46,667 nucleotides of DNA, from the NCBI GenBank assembly GCA_034925865.1, contig JAYFRN010000037.1, positions 1-46,667 on the forward strand. Direction: 5' to 3'. This DNA comes from Oscillospiraceae bacterium. GTDB lineage: Bacteria; Bacillota; Clostridia; Oscillospirales; SIG627. The notes beneath the pieces were generated by a model that was given only the letters and a program-made list of their open reading frames with translations, was not told where the DNA came from and searched no databases. Of this stretch, positions 25,185 to 33,528 are shown one piece after another. Position numbers and translations under genes: made by a program. Each line of letters opens with the position of its first letter. Position 1 is the stretch's first letter.

Positions 25185-26240
25185 TTATTCATATAGAGCT
25201 TCCTGATCGACGTCTTTGAAAGCTTTATATACATTATAAAGCTTTATTGCTATATAAAAGCCGACCGAAACTTCAATTAAGGCAAAGAATGCTTCGTTGG
25301 TGAATCCGAGTATCCAGAACGAAGAAAGCAGCAATCGGGGAAGGGAGCTGACCGCGATCAGAAGAACAGCCGAATAGCCGTAAAACAGATAAAGCCTGAG
25401 ATTGTATACGGCCCGATCTGTGAGAGTGAATTTGGCTTCGTTCAGGAAGAACAGCATTATTGCGCATGGAGTAACGAGAGAGAAGAAATTTGATGGAATA
25501 CTGACGCTGCCATGGATAGAAATAAAATAAGCTATTACTCTGGATGCCGCCCAAAGAGCCGGAGAGAGCGCGAGAATCGAATAACCGGCACCGTGCGGAT
25601 ATACGTTCTTTGCGGAGGAAATAATAAAATATATTCCGCTCAATACAGCAGTCGCAAGCACGACATACATGATCACATCTATTGAAGGGCTCTTTAACAG
25701 GCGGGTAATTAACAGCAAAAAAGAAGAGATGAACATGAAGCCGATCAACGCCGTTGCGAAAACCGCCCAGGAATTATTTGTTACAAGGATCATTCTTGCG
25801 CCCTTTGTGACGGTGAGCTTCTCGGGAATGACGTTTTTTTCGGTATTATATTCACCATTGATTTCGCCTGTGCCGCTTTCTGAAATCGGAATATCCGCCG
25901 CGGATGCCTGCGGGATATCAGCATCAGGCTTGCTGTCTGTCCGGTCTGACGGAGCAGAGGAATCGGACGCGGGAGAAGTGTCGGCTCCCGCGTCATTTGT
26001 TTTCTTTTTAGGCGCGAATCTTACGGAACAGGAAAACGAAACGGCAAAAAGCACAATAAGAAGACCGGCAACGGCATAATTTAAAATGTATGGGAAATTA
26101 TTTCCGTCAATGCAAAATCCGGTTTTCGGATCAATAAAGTTCATTGTGGAGTATATGCTTAATACGGCTAAAACGGGAATAAGCACAAGAACGCATGTGA
26201 GAATGAATATAACTCTCTTGCGTATAATATTGATTTTCAC
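25185..26240 (-). CDS. Hypothetical polytopic membrane protein
   Basis: 351 residues beginning with GTG at 26240 (GAGG nine nt upstream). Hydrophobic segments: two near the N-terminus (residues ~10-30 and ~50-70), a hydrophilic, acidic Ser/Asp/Pro-rich loop (~75-140, with SPASDSSAPSDRTDSKPDAD), then about six more. No recognised family or catalytic motif. It is the first gene of a two-gene unit with the MATE exporter. A role connected with export is only suggested by this neighbour. Confidence 0.75.
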   Translation of the reverse strand: MKINIIRKRVIFILTCVLVLIPVLAVLSIYSTMNFIDPKTGFCIDGNNFPYILNYAVAGLLIVLFAVSFSCSVRFAPKKKTNDAGADTSPASDSSAPSDRTDSKPDADIPQASAADIPISESGTGEINGEYNTEKNVIPEKLTVTKGARMILVTNNSWAVFATALIGFMFISSFLLLITRLLKSPSIDVIMYVVLATAVLSGIYFIISSAKNVYPHGAGYSILALSPALWAASRVIAYFISIHGSVSIPSNFFSLVTPCAIMLFFLNEAKFTLTDRAVYNLRLYLFYGYSAVLLIAVSSLPRLLLSSFWILGFTNEAFFALIEVSVGFYIAIKLYNVYKAFKDVDQEALYE

Positions 26241-26349
26241 TGTTAATGCCTCGTGAGTTGTATTTAATTAAGATAATATTATTATATACCCTGCTGCGGG
26301 AAATTCAAAGACCTGAATAGGATTTTTTATGAATTTTTTCTAAAATTTA

Positions 26350-26450
26350 ATAGATAACTGGATTCAAATTAAATAACTAAAGCTTAAAAGAAAAAGGCTT
26401 ATGGCTTATCTCTCATATTAAACACGACTTATTTAAATGCCGTTTAATAA
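26350..26450 (+). repeat. Decayed MITE-like element, copy E
   Basis: The right arm TTATTTAAATGCCGTTTAATAA (26429-26450) is intact. The inner part (AAAAGAAAAAGGCTTATGGCTTATCTCTC) and left arm are eroded. In the orientation of copy B. It begins 23 nt after the stop codon of the NERD gene on the minus strand. Confidence 0.65.
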
Positions 26451-26473
26451 TTTACCGTTTTACAATATAAAAT

Positions 26474-27172
26474 CTATTCGCGGTTTTTATTCAAGTTGCT
26501 CATCTTGTTTTTGTGCATCTGATGTTTAACGCGGCTTTTTTCGCAATTGGACAGAATCAGCTTTTCTGTCTGTTGTATCATAGTCTTCGTGAGCATCAGC
26601 TTTACGCCGCCCCGGCGCGCGGATTTAAACGCACGGCAGTTTTTTATATATGAGCTGAGCGCCGGAAGCTTCACAACGTCTTTTTCGCGATGTGTAAATG
26701 AAACGCTACGCGAGGTGAAGACGGTGACGCCATTTATATTTAGTTTTGAAAGAGACGGATCTATGTCAAGAATTCGCCCCAATGCTCTCTTATGTATATC
26801 ATTCTGATATACGGGATTATGAAATCTGATCACCTTATCTTTGTATCTCTGAGTCCATTGCTTTGATGATCCGGTTTGAATCTGTCCGTTGTGGCTTTTT
26901 GTCTCAATTACAAATATACCGTACCGGCAGAGCAATATCTGGTCGATCTGTGTCAGACCGTAATCGGTCTTAAGATATATATCTGTCAGCAGGACAGCTC
27001 CCGGAAAATTTTTAATCAGGTATTCCGAAACCAACGATTCGGCAAGGTCTCCGTAATGGCCGACTTTGTTTTGTTCTTCTTTCGCTTTTATAGAATGGTA
27101 AATCAGGAATATTACGGCGCAGATATTAATAGCGCCGAAAACAGACAAGATGACAATTAATTCTGTATTCAT
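26474..27172 (-). CDS. NERD-domain protein with N-terminal membrane anchor
   Basis: 232 residues. One N-terminal membrane helix (residues 5-27), then a nuclease-related (NERD) domain, a fold related to Holliday-junction resolvases: GDLAESLV (Glu45), TQIDQILL (Asp77) and FVIETKSHNG (Glu90, Lys92) form the expected D-ExK site. The C-terminus is very basic (KSRVKHQMHKNKMSNLNKNRE), so it may bind nucleic acid. The gene starts 3 nt after the murC stop codon, so translation is probably coupled. NERD proteins often sit on plasmids or next to helicases and kinases; the role of a membrane-bound form beside murC is unknown. Confidence 0.85.
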   Translation of the reverse strand: MNTELIVILSVFGAINICAVIFLIYHSIKAKEEQNKVGHYGDLAESLVSEYLIKNFPGAVLLTDIYLKTDYGLTQIDQILLCRYGIFVIETKSHNGQIQTGSSKQWTQRYKDKVIRFHNPVYQNDIHKRALGRILDIDPSLSKLNINGVTVFTSRSVSFTHREKDVVKLPALSSYIKNCRAFKSARRGGVKLMLTKTMIQQTEKLILSNCEKSRVKHQMHKNKMSNLNKNRE

Positions 27173-27175
27173 TCT

Positions 27176-28609
27176 TTATATATCATTTTCTCTTAAAATC
27201 ATATCGGTAAGATTAATAATATCTCCGGCTCCCATGATCATTATAAGGGTATCTCCGGATTTATTTTCAAGATATTTTGCTATTTGGCTAAAGTCTCCGA
27301 GGTACTTGCCGTTCGGAGTTGAAAGCGCGAGCGCTTCGGCGGTCACACCGGGAATCGGGTCTTCCCGGGCGCTGTAAATATCTGCGAATATGACCTCTTC
27401 ACAATCCGAAAATGCGCTGCGGAATCCGTCAAAGAGAGCTTTTGTCCTTGTGTATGTGTGCGGCTGAAAAACTGTTGTGATATTTTTTGCTCTCATTTCC
27501 TTTGCAATCGCAAGTGCTGCGCGTATTTCATCCGGATGATGGGCATAATCGTCATAAACCGCAGCTCCGTATTTAGTACGCCCGCGGTATTCGAATCTGC
27601 GTTTTATTCCCGTGTATGCTCCAAGCCCCGCGGCGATGACGTCAGGAGTGATTCCGCAAATATGTGCGCATGCAGCGGCGGCAAGAGCGTCTGTGACCAG
27701 CACGCTTCCGGGAGCCGCGAGAGAAATACGTGTTAGCTCTTTCTTGTCTGCGACAAGCATGAACGAATAAAAACCGTTTTTGTCCGCGATATCAGAGGCA
27801 AAATATGCGGCCGACGGGTCCTTTATTGAAAAGGCAACAGCTTTGGAAGAACATCCGGATACAGCTTTTACCGTGTTTTCAGAGTCTGCGTTATAGACTG
27901 TGAATCCGGCCGGGCCCGGAATTGACGCGAATTTTGAAAAGGATTCGATTACCCGGTCAATGTTTCCGAAATAATCGACATGATCCAACTCCGTGTTCAA
28001 AATAACGGATACCGTAGGATAAAAATCAAGAAATGAATCCTTGTATTCGCAGGCTTCGAATATAAAGGGATCGCCGCTTCCCCAGCGGTGTGTTCCGCCC
28101 ACGGCGTCATAATATGCGCCGATAAACACGGACGGATCCGATTTATTCTCTATAAATATACGTGATATCATAGCGGTGGTTGAAGATTTTCCGTGAGTGC
28201 CTGATATCCCGATGCGTACGGGTTTTTCGAGCATTATCGCGCCGAGTATTTGCGCGCGTGTCACGCATTTTATACCGTGTGTGTGCGGATACATATACAT
28301 CGGATCAGAACCGGAAATGGCATTTGTAAAAACGCAAAGTGAAACACCGTCGAACAACTCGGGAGAATATGAATATGATATGTTAATTCCTTTAGCTTCA
28401 AGCCCTAAGGTGACGTCGGAGCGGTGCGCGTCATAACCTTTTATGGCGGCTCCGCGGTCATATAGATGTTCTGCGATGGCAGACATGCTGATCCCGCCGA
28501 TACCAATAAAAAGCACAGTGCCGTTTAATAAAAAGTTGTTCATGATGTCAGAACTGATTGTTAAATTTTTGTTTTCTTCCGGTTCAGAATTGTCATTCCG
28601 GGTTAACAT
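27176..28609 (-). CDS. murC: UDP-N-acetylmuramate--L-alanine ligase
   Basis: 477 residues. It adds L-alanine to UDP-MurNAc in the cytoplasm, the first amino-acid step of peptidoglycan synthesis. The N-terminal nucleotide-sugar domain has FIGIGGISMSAIAEHL (about 34-49), the ATP-binding loop of Mur ligases is GTHGKSST (137-144), then NTELDHVDYF and the C-terminal DDYAHHPDEIRAAL. The first 22 residues extend beyond most homologues; an internal ATG at 28543 would remove them, but it has a poorer ribosome site. It is divergent from spoVG across a 66-nt spacer and cotranscribed with the NERD gene. Confidence 0.96.
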   Translation of the reverse strand: MLTRNDNSEPEENKNLTISSDIMNNFLLNGTVLFIGIGGISMSAIAEHLYDRGAAIKGYDAHRSDVTLGLEAKGINISYSYSPELFDGVSLCVFTNAISGSDPMYMYPHTHGIKCVTRAQILGAIMLEKPVRIGISGTHGKSSTTAMISRIFIENKSDPSVFIGAYYDAVGGTHRWGSGDPFIFEACEYKDSFLDFYPTVSVILNTELDHVDYFGNIDRVIESFSKFASIPGPAGFTVYNADSENTVKAVSGCSSKAVAFSIKDPSAAYFASDIADKNGFYSFMLVADKKELTRISLAAPGSVLVTDALAAAACAHICGITPDVIAAGLGAYTGIKRRFEYRGRTKYGAAVYDDYAHHPDEIRAALAIAKEMRAKNITTVFQPHTYTRTKALFDGFRSAFSDCEEVIFADIYSAREDPIPGVTAEALALSTPNGKYLGDFSQIAKYLENKSGDTLIMIMGAGDIINLTDMILRENDI

Positions 28610-28675
28610 TATCTCTACCTAATCCTTAACAAATATACTTTATAATATGATATAGCACAATAAAGGAGACAGTAT

Positions 28676-28969
28676 ATGAAGACCACCGATATAAAGATCA
28701 GAAAAACTTTTGACGAGGGACCGATGCGCGCCGTCGTGTCGATGACCTTTGACGATTGCTTCGCGGTTCATGACATAAAGGTAATTTATGCAAACGAGAA
28801 ATATTTCATTGTTATGCCTTCGCGTAAAAATGCCGACGGGACATACCGTGACATAGCTCATCCTATAAACGGTGAATTCAGACAGCAGCTCGAGAAGGAA
28901 GTGCTTGACAAATACTTTGAAATAATCTCGGAAAAAGAAACAAGCGAATCCGACCAGACAACGGAATAA
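28676..28969 (+). CDS. spoVG: Septation/regulatory protein SpoVG
   Basis: 97 residues, the usual length. It begins TDIKIRKTFDEGPMRAVVSMTFDDCFAVHDIKVI and includes YFIVMPSRKNADGTYRDIAHPI, the most conserved block of the family. SpoVG proteins are small nucleic-acid-binding regulators that affect septation, sporulation and surface genes. AAAGGAGA lies seven nt before the ATG and a TATAAT at 28641-28646 is a probable -10. The acidic, Ser/Thr-rich tail (EKETSESDQTTE) varies between homologues. Confidence 0.97.
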   Translation: MKTTDIKIRKTFDEGPMRAVVSMTFDDCFAVHDIKVIYANEKYFIVMPSRKNADGTYRDIAHPINGEFRQQLEKEVLDKYFEIISEKETSESDQTTE

Positions 28970-29057
28970 ACATGAAACGTCTATATATTATATAATTACC
29001 TCTGCTTCTTTGCAATATACAAGTTGTAAATTTTCATTTTTCATCAAAAACCCTGCA

Positions 29058-29095
29058 CGCCGTGTGTCTGTTTTCAGACACGCGGTGTTCTTTAT
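29058..29095 (+). terminator. Terminator after spoVG
   Basis: GTGTCTG pairs with CAGACAC around TTTT, extended by GCC/GGT-type pairs outside, followed by TTCTTTATT. It is 88 nt after the stop codon. Confidence 0.65.
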
Positions 29096-29134
29096 TCGAT
29101 TGTAAAACAAACAGAATTTTAGAGTAAGGGAAAT

Positions 29135-29236
29135 ATGAAAAACATGATTAATACAGGCATCAATCAATGGATACTGCATGTGCAAAACTTCAGTAGATAT
29201 TATTTGACTGCTGTTTTAATAATTGCCGTCAAATAA
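29135..29236 (+). CDS. Possible small hydrophobic peptide, 33 residues
   Basis: An ATG follows TAAGGGAA by five nt and opens a 33-codon frame whose second half is hydrophobic (LTAVLIIAVK). The 5' part resembles a stretch at 8041-8086. The last codons fall in a sequence that resembles a broken arm of the palindromic element family. No homologue recognised; it may well be non-coding. Confidence 0.2.
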   Translation: MKNMINTGINQWILHVQNFSRYYLTAVLIIAVK

Positions 29237-29290
29237 TTACGAGTTTATAAACTTGCAACTTTTACCCGTAAAATCATATTCTCGTTATTG

Positions 29291-29319
29291 TTGACAAACA
29301 CTATTACAGCAAGTATAAT
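29291..29319 (+). promoter_or_regulatory. Consensus promoter of the hydrolase-acyltransferase operon
   Basis: TTGACA (29291-29296) and TATAAT (29314-29319), 17 bp apart, both perfect. The leader to the hydrolase start is about 95 nt. Confidence 0.8.
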
Positions 29320-29420
29320 TATAATGGCTGTATGTTTTGAATCTGTAATTCATAAAAGCCGCTTGAAACTTACACTTTGATGAAAATGCGTAATAATTAA
29401 ATTTATATAAGGAGTCCCGG

Positions 29421-30401
29421 ATGCCATCGATAATCAGTCGCGTTATATACGGACAGTTGAAGCTTGCCCGCCCCATTTTGAATCATCTTGATCTGGAGGA
29501 TTCCAGAAAATATCAGGATATGCTGGGTGAAATGGGAGCAAAGGCCCTTAAAAATCGCGTCGGTTACCGAATCGAGCCTTTTGAGCATTTCGAAGCGGAA
29601 ATGGCATTTCCACTTTTATTTAAGGATAACGAAAAAAATCAAGAAAAAACGGAGAATTATTCCGATACGAACGATATTCAAGGCGTTAAATGCGGCGGAT
29701 ATGCCGTTTTGTATCTCCACGGAGGCAGCTATACCTCCGGATCGCTTCAATATGCGAGGGGCTTCGGAGGAATTCTGGCTGATGCTCTGCAATGTGAAGT
29801 GCTTTGCGCCGCATACAGACTTGCGCCTGAATTTCCGTTTCCTGCCGCAATAAACGACGCCGCGGAAGCATATGTCAGGCTTTTGGAAAGATATCCCGCC
29901 GATAAGATTGCGGTCGCGGGTGAATCCGCCGGAGGAGGGCTTACGCTCGCACTCACAGCGAAGCTTAAAAAGGACGGACTGCCGCTTCCGGCGTGCATTG
30001 TCCTTATATCTCCGTGGACCGATCTGACATTTTCGGGCGCTTCATATGAAAAAAACCGAGATGCTGATCCGACCCTGTCGGAGGCTTCACTCAGATACAG
30101 CGCGACACTTTACCGCGGTCAATATGTTCCGACGGATCCGTATATATCACCGGTTTTTGCCGATATGAGAGGATTTCCGCCGGCGCTTATATTCGCCGGT
30201 ACAGAGGAAATACTCATGGATGATGCTGCTGCGGCCGCAAACAGAATGCGCGAATGCGGAGCGAAAGCCGAATATCAGACGAAGGAGGGTATGTGGCACG
30301 CATATGTGCTGTATCCCATTCCCGAAGCAAAAGAAGCCATTGAAAAAATAGTAACATTCATAAAAACAAACATCAAAGAAAAGCTGGCGGATTATGAATG
30401 A
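29421..30401 (+). CDS. Alpha/beta hydrolase, hormone-sensitive-lipase family esterase
   Basis: 326 residues, AAGGAG before the ATG. The family's oxyanion motif HGG is at 100-102 (YLHGGSYTSG), the nucleophile is in GESAGG (Ser169), the acid is in GTEEILMDD (Glu262 at the place that is Asp in most members) and the histidine is His292 (GMWHAYV). No signal peptide, so probably cytoplasmic; it would cleave short-chain esters. The next gene, an acyltransferase, overlaps it by 8 nt, so the two are translationally coupled and may act on the same ester or acyl group (inference). Confidence 0.92.
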   Translation: MPSIISRVIYGQLKLARPILNHLDLEDSRKYQDMLGEMGAKALKNRVGYRIEPFEHFEAEMAFPLLFKDNEKNQEKTENYSDTNDIQGVKCGGYAVLYLHGGSYTSGSLQYARGFGGILADALQCEVLCAAYRLAPEFPFPAAINDAAEAYVRLLERYPADKIAVAGESAGGGLTLALTAKLKKDGLPLPACIVLISPWTDLTFSGASYEKNRDADPTLSEASLRYSATLYRGQYVPTDPYISPVFADMRGFPPALIFAGTEEILMDDAAAAANRMRECGAKAEYQTKEGMWHAYVLYPIPEAKEAIEKIVTFIKTNIKEKLADYE

Positions 30402-31686
30402 TCGGCACACAGGACATTCAAGAAAATGGATGAAGCTCGACAACGCGGCAAAAATATATCCCGTCGCCATGAAAGGCGGCTGGATGTCAATTTTCCGCCT
30501 GTCGGCCGAGCTTAATGAAAAAGTTGATCCGGAGATACTGCAGCGTGCGCTCATACGCACGGCAAAAAGATTTCCGTCATTTACACAGCGTCTGAGAAGA
30601 GGCTTTTTTTGGTATTATCTCGAACAAATAATAGCGGAGCCTGTCATAAGCGAAGATGTGATGAATCCGTGCGCCAGGATGAATTTCAAGAAGAACAACG
30701 GATATATGTTTCGCGTCAGATATCATGAAAACCGCATCGCGTTAGAGGTGTTTCACGTTTTGGCCGACGGCACGGGCGGACTTTGCTTTTTAAAGACACT
30801 TCTCGCCGAATATATTTCACTGAGATACGGCGAGAACGTACCACGTTCAGATACGATACTTGACTGTAACAAGACTGCTTTAAAAGCAGAATATGAAGAT
30901 AGCTTTTTAAAATATGCCAGAAAAGCCGCTTTGCTGCCAAAGGAAGAGAACGCATATCATGTTTCAGGTACGCGCGAGGAAAACGGCTTTATGCATGTAA
31001 CGACCGCGTTTATTTCAGTTAAGGCATTATCCGAAAAAGCAAAGCTGTATGGAGCGACTATAACCGAATATCTTATATGTCATCTTATAGAATCGATTGT
31101 CGAGATTCAAAAAAGCGAGATCGGTAAAAAACATTTTCTTCCGGTTAAGGTGTGCGTACCGGTGAACATGCGGAAATTCTATCCATCAAAGACGGTTCGC
31201 AACTTCGCTCAGTTTGTAAATGTCGGAATTTCGCCGCGCTTCGGAGAATATACATTTCAAGAAACGCTTTCGATTGTACGGCATCAGATGGGGCTTTTTG
31301 CTACGGAAAAGCAGCTCAATGCACGGATGAGCATGAATGTAAATGCCGAAAGACACAAGCTTATGCGTATTGCGCCGCTGTTTATTAAGAATCCGGCTAT
31401 ACTGATCGCATTTATTCGTAACGGAGATCGGAATTCTTCGGTCACTTTATCAAATCTGGGTATCGTTTCACTGCCTGATGAAATGAAAAAACATATCGAA
31501 CATTTTGACTTTATGCTTGGGGCTTTATCGACAAATCCCATTGTGGTGGGCTGTATATCTTATAATGACCTTCTTTGCATAAATATTACCCGTTCAATAA
31601 AAGAGAGCTTTTTTGAACGTGAATTTTTAACCCGCCTTGTAAAATCAGGAATACACGTGAAGGTGGAAAGCAATCAGAGGTTCTGA
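30394..31686 (+). CDS. Condensation-type acyltransferase (alcohol acetyltransferase-like)
   Basis: 430 residues. The HxxxDG motif HVLADG (His121-Gly126), catalytic in the chloramphenicol-acetyltransferase/condensation/wax-ester-synthase superfamily, is intact, and VPVNMRKFYPSKTVRNFAQFV fits the second conserved region (the DFGWG position is replaced by LSNLGIV). It should transfer an acyl group from CoA to an alcohol or amine; the acceptor is unknown. It overlaps the upstream esterase gene by 8 nt and is followed at 44 nt by a zinc-ribbon membrane protein. The trio recurs together in Clostridia to my knowledge. Confidence 0.8.
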   Translation: MNDRHTGHSRKWMKLDNAAKIYPVAMKGGWMSIFRLSAELNEKVDPEILQRALIRTAKRFPSFTQRLRRGFFWYYLEQIIAEPVISEDVMNPCARMNFKKNNGYMFRVRYHENRIALEVFHVLADGTGGLCFLKTLLAEYISLRYGENVPRSDTILDCNKTALKAEYEDSFLKYARKAALLPKEENAYHVSGTREENGFMHVTTAFISVKALSEKAKLYGATITEYLICHLIESIVEIQKSEIGKKHFLPVKVCVPVNMRKFYPSKTVRNFAQFVNVGISPRFGEYTFQETLSIVRHQMGLFATEKQLNARMSMNVNAERHKLMRIAPLFIKNPAILIAFIRNGDRNSSVTLSNLGIVSLPDEMKKHIEHFDFMLGALSTNPIVVGCISYNDLLCINITRSIKESFFEREFLTRLVKSGIHVKVESNQRF

Positions 31687-31730
31687 ATGTAAATGTAATG
31701 AATGATAACAGGGAAGGAATGAATTACTAA

Positions 31731-32438
31731 ATGTCATATTGCGTAAATTGCGGTGTCGAACTCGGCGACGCAGAAAAGCAATGCCCGCTATGCGGCGTGG
31801 TGGTCATAAATCCTGCGAAGCCATGGAAAGAACCTGATAAAAGACCGTATCCGGAGCATATTGATGAGGTCATAAAAAGCATTGATCTCAAATATGTAGT
31901 ATGCCTTGTCGCGCTTATCATGCTTATTCCGTGCGCGGTGTCGCTCCTATGCAACCTGACTATTGAAGGAAGCTTGTCATGGTCGCTTTATGTTCTCGGG
32001 GCATGCGTCTGTTTATTCGTATGGGTGTTGCTGCCATTGCTTTTCAAAAAGCCGAAGCCGTATCTTTTTGTTATGTTCAACGGGCTTGTGACAGCCGCAT
32101 ATCTGTTTTTGATCGCATATATGACGGACGGCATCGAATGGCTGGTTTCTCTTTGCCTGCCTCTTTTGGGTGCGCTTACGGTCATTTCGCTCATTATCGC
32201 GTATGTCATACGTCGTAAAAGACTTGCTTTGCTGACGAAAATTTCTCTGATAGAATTATTGAGTGGCTTTTTAGCCGTTGCGATCGAAGTTATTCTTGAC
32301 CTGTTCATATTACATGAGCTTTGGCTGAATTGGTCGCCGATTGTATTTATCGTTTTTTTCTTCTTCTCGATTATTTTCGAGGTGCTTCGCAGGAGAAAAA
32401 AATGGCTCGACGAAATTCGCAGAAGACTGTTTATCTGA
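31731..32438 (+). CDS. Zinc-ribbon membrane protein (DUF6320-like)
   Basis: 235 residues. The N-terminus has a zinc ribbon with two CxxC pairs (YCVNCG and QCPLCG, residues 3-21), followed by six hydrophobic segments between residues ~55 and ~220 and a basic C-terminus (RRRKKWLDEIRRRL). GGAAGG precedes the ATG. It resembles the DUF6320 proteins found behind alcohol-acetyltransferase genes in Clostridia (from memory, not searched). It is the last gene of the operon that starts at 29421. It may anchor or regulate the two enzymes at the membrane; function is unknown. Confidence 0.8.
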   Translation: MSYCVNCGVELGDAEKQCPLCGVVVINPAKPWKEPDKRPYPEHIDEVIKSIDLKYVVCLVALIMLIPCAVSLLCNLTIEGSLSWSLYVLGACVCLFVWVLLPLLFKKPKPYLFVMFNGLVTAAYLFLIAYMTDGIEWLVSLCLPLLGALTVISLIIAYVIRRKRLALLTKISLIELLSGFLAVAIEVILDLFILHELWLNWSPIVFIVFFFFSIIFEVLRRRKKWLDEIRRRLFI

Positions 32439-32510
32439 TATGCGATATATCGAATCGCATGCGAGAATACAGAAGAGAATTATCACAACCATTATATGGA
32501 GAAATAATAA

Positions 32511-33425
32511 ATGCGTATTTTATATCCTGAAGTACGGCTTATAGATGACATAAATCCTTTTATAAAAATAGAAAAAATAGGTCGAGTGTGTTATAAATCT
32601 TCTTCTGCTTTTACTGAAGAAACAGCAAATCTCTTTTTTAAAAATCTTGTTGCAAGAAAACATTATGCAGTGTTGGAACATGCTAATTTTATTTTTGAGG
32701 TATCTGAGAAAGTATATCATTTATTATTCGGGTGTAAGTATTTTAATTATTCTGTGGAAGAATTTGAAAATAAACCGAAAAGATTTATAATTTCCGGAAA
32801 TTTAAGAGCTATAAATGAGTTTGGTAGAGAAATATTACTTCGTGCTTTACATAATATTGACCCTAACCTTGTATACTCCTGCGGATTCATTCTTAAAGAT
32901 AATTTATCTATGGTTTCTAAAGATGTAGATTGTAAAATAATTAATATCGATGATATACCTGACATACAAGAGACGGCTTATAAAACACATAAATATTTTT
33001 CGTTTGATTTAATATGTGATAGAGGTGTATCGCATGAACTTGTTAGGCATCGTCCTTCTTCTTTTGCACAAGAAAGCACAAGATATTGTTCTTATTTAAA
33101 AGAAAAATTTGGCGGGGAGATAAGCATAATTCTTCCTTCTGATTATGATAATTGGAATAATGAGCAGAAAGATAGATATTTAGATTTAATGAAGCAAAGT
33201 GAAGAAACTTATCTTTATCTTTTGCAGACAGGTATATTACCTCAGAATGCAAGATCAGTTTTACCAACTTGCTTAAAAACAGAAATTGTCATTACAACAA
33301 ATGCTTTGGAGTATGAACATATTTTTAACTTGAGGCTTAGAGGTATTACTGGGAGCCCTCATCCTGATATGAAAATAATTATGGAAAAAGCATATGAAAT
33401 ATATTGTGGTAAAAGCAAGTTTTGA
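32511..33425 (+). CDS. thyX: Flavin-dependent thymidylate synthase ThyX
   Basis: 304 residues. It makes dTMP from dUMP with FAD, NADPH and methylenetetrahydrofolate. The ThyX motif RHRPSSFAQESTR (179-191) is complete, and the N-terminus has AVLEHANFIFEV, a match to the conserved EH region. It is longer than most ThyX (about 220-260), with an insert near residues 125-160. Codon use is strikingly AT-rich (TTT, TAT, AAA, ATA, TTA dominate) compared with the GC-richer genes on both sides, which suggests acquisition, perhaps from a phage. GGAG lies 9 nt upstream of the ATG. Confidence 0.95.
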   Translation: MRILYPEVRLIDDINPFIKIEKIGRVCYKSSSAFTEETANLFFKNLVARKHYAVLEHANFIFEVSEKVYHLLFGCKYFNYSVEEFENKPKRFIISGNLRAINEFGREILLRALHNIDPNLVYSCGFILKDNLSMVSKDVDCKIINIDDIPDIQETAYKTHKYFSFDLICDRGVSHELVRHRPSSFAQESTRYCSYLKEKFGGEISIILPSDYDNWNNEQKDRYLDLMKQSEETYLYLLQTGILPQNARSVLPTCLKTEIVITTNALEYEHIFNLRLRGITGSPHPDMKIIMEKAYEIYCGKSKF

Positions 33426-33528
33426 AAATAGTGGATTCAAATATATATATATACGATAAATAAGATCTAAATCTTGAAATAATAACATATATAAGAAAAA
33501 TCAAAAAAATGAAAGGTTATTAACTGAA

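Noticed and set aside
29213-29252. Another copy of the palindromic element near 29213-29252
   Set aside because: Only short words (TTAATAATTGCCG, AAATAATTACG) match and the inner hairpin is missing; too weak to list as a copy.
32440-32460. Hairpin ATGCGAT / ATCGCAT between the zinc-ribbon gene and thyX as a terminator
   Set aside because: No T run follows, and the stem is short; may be chance.
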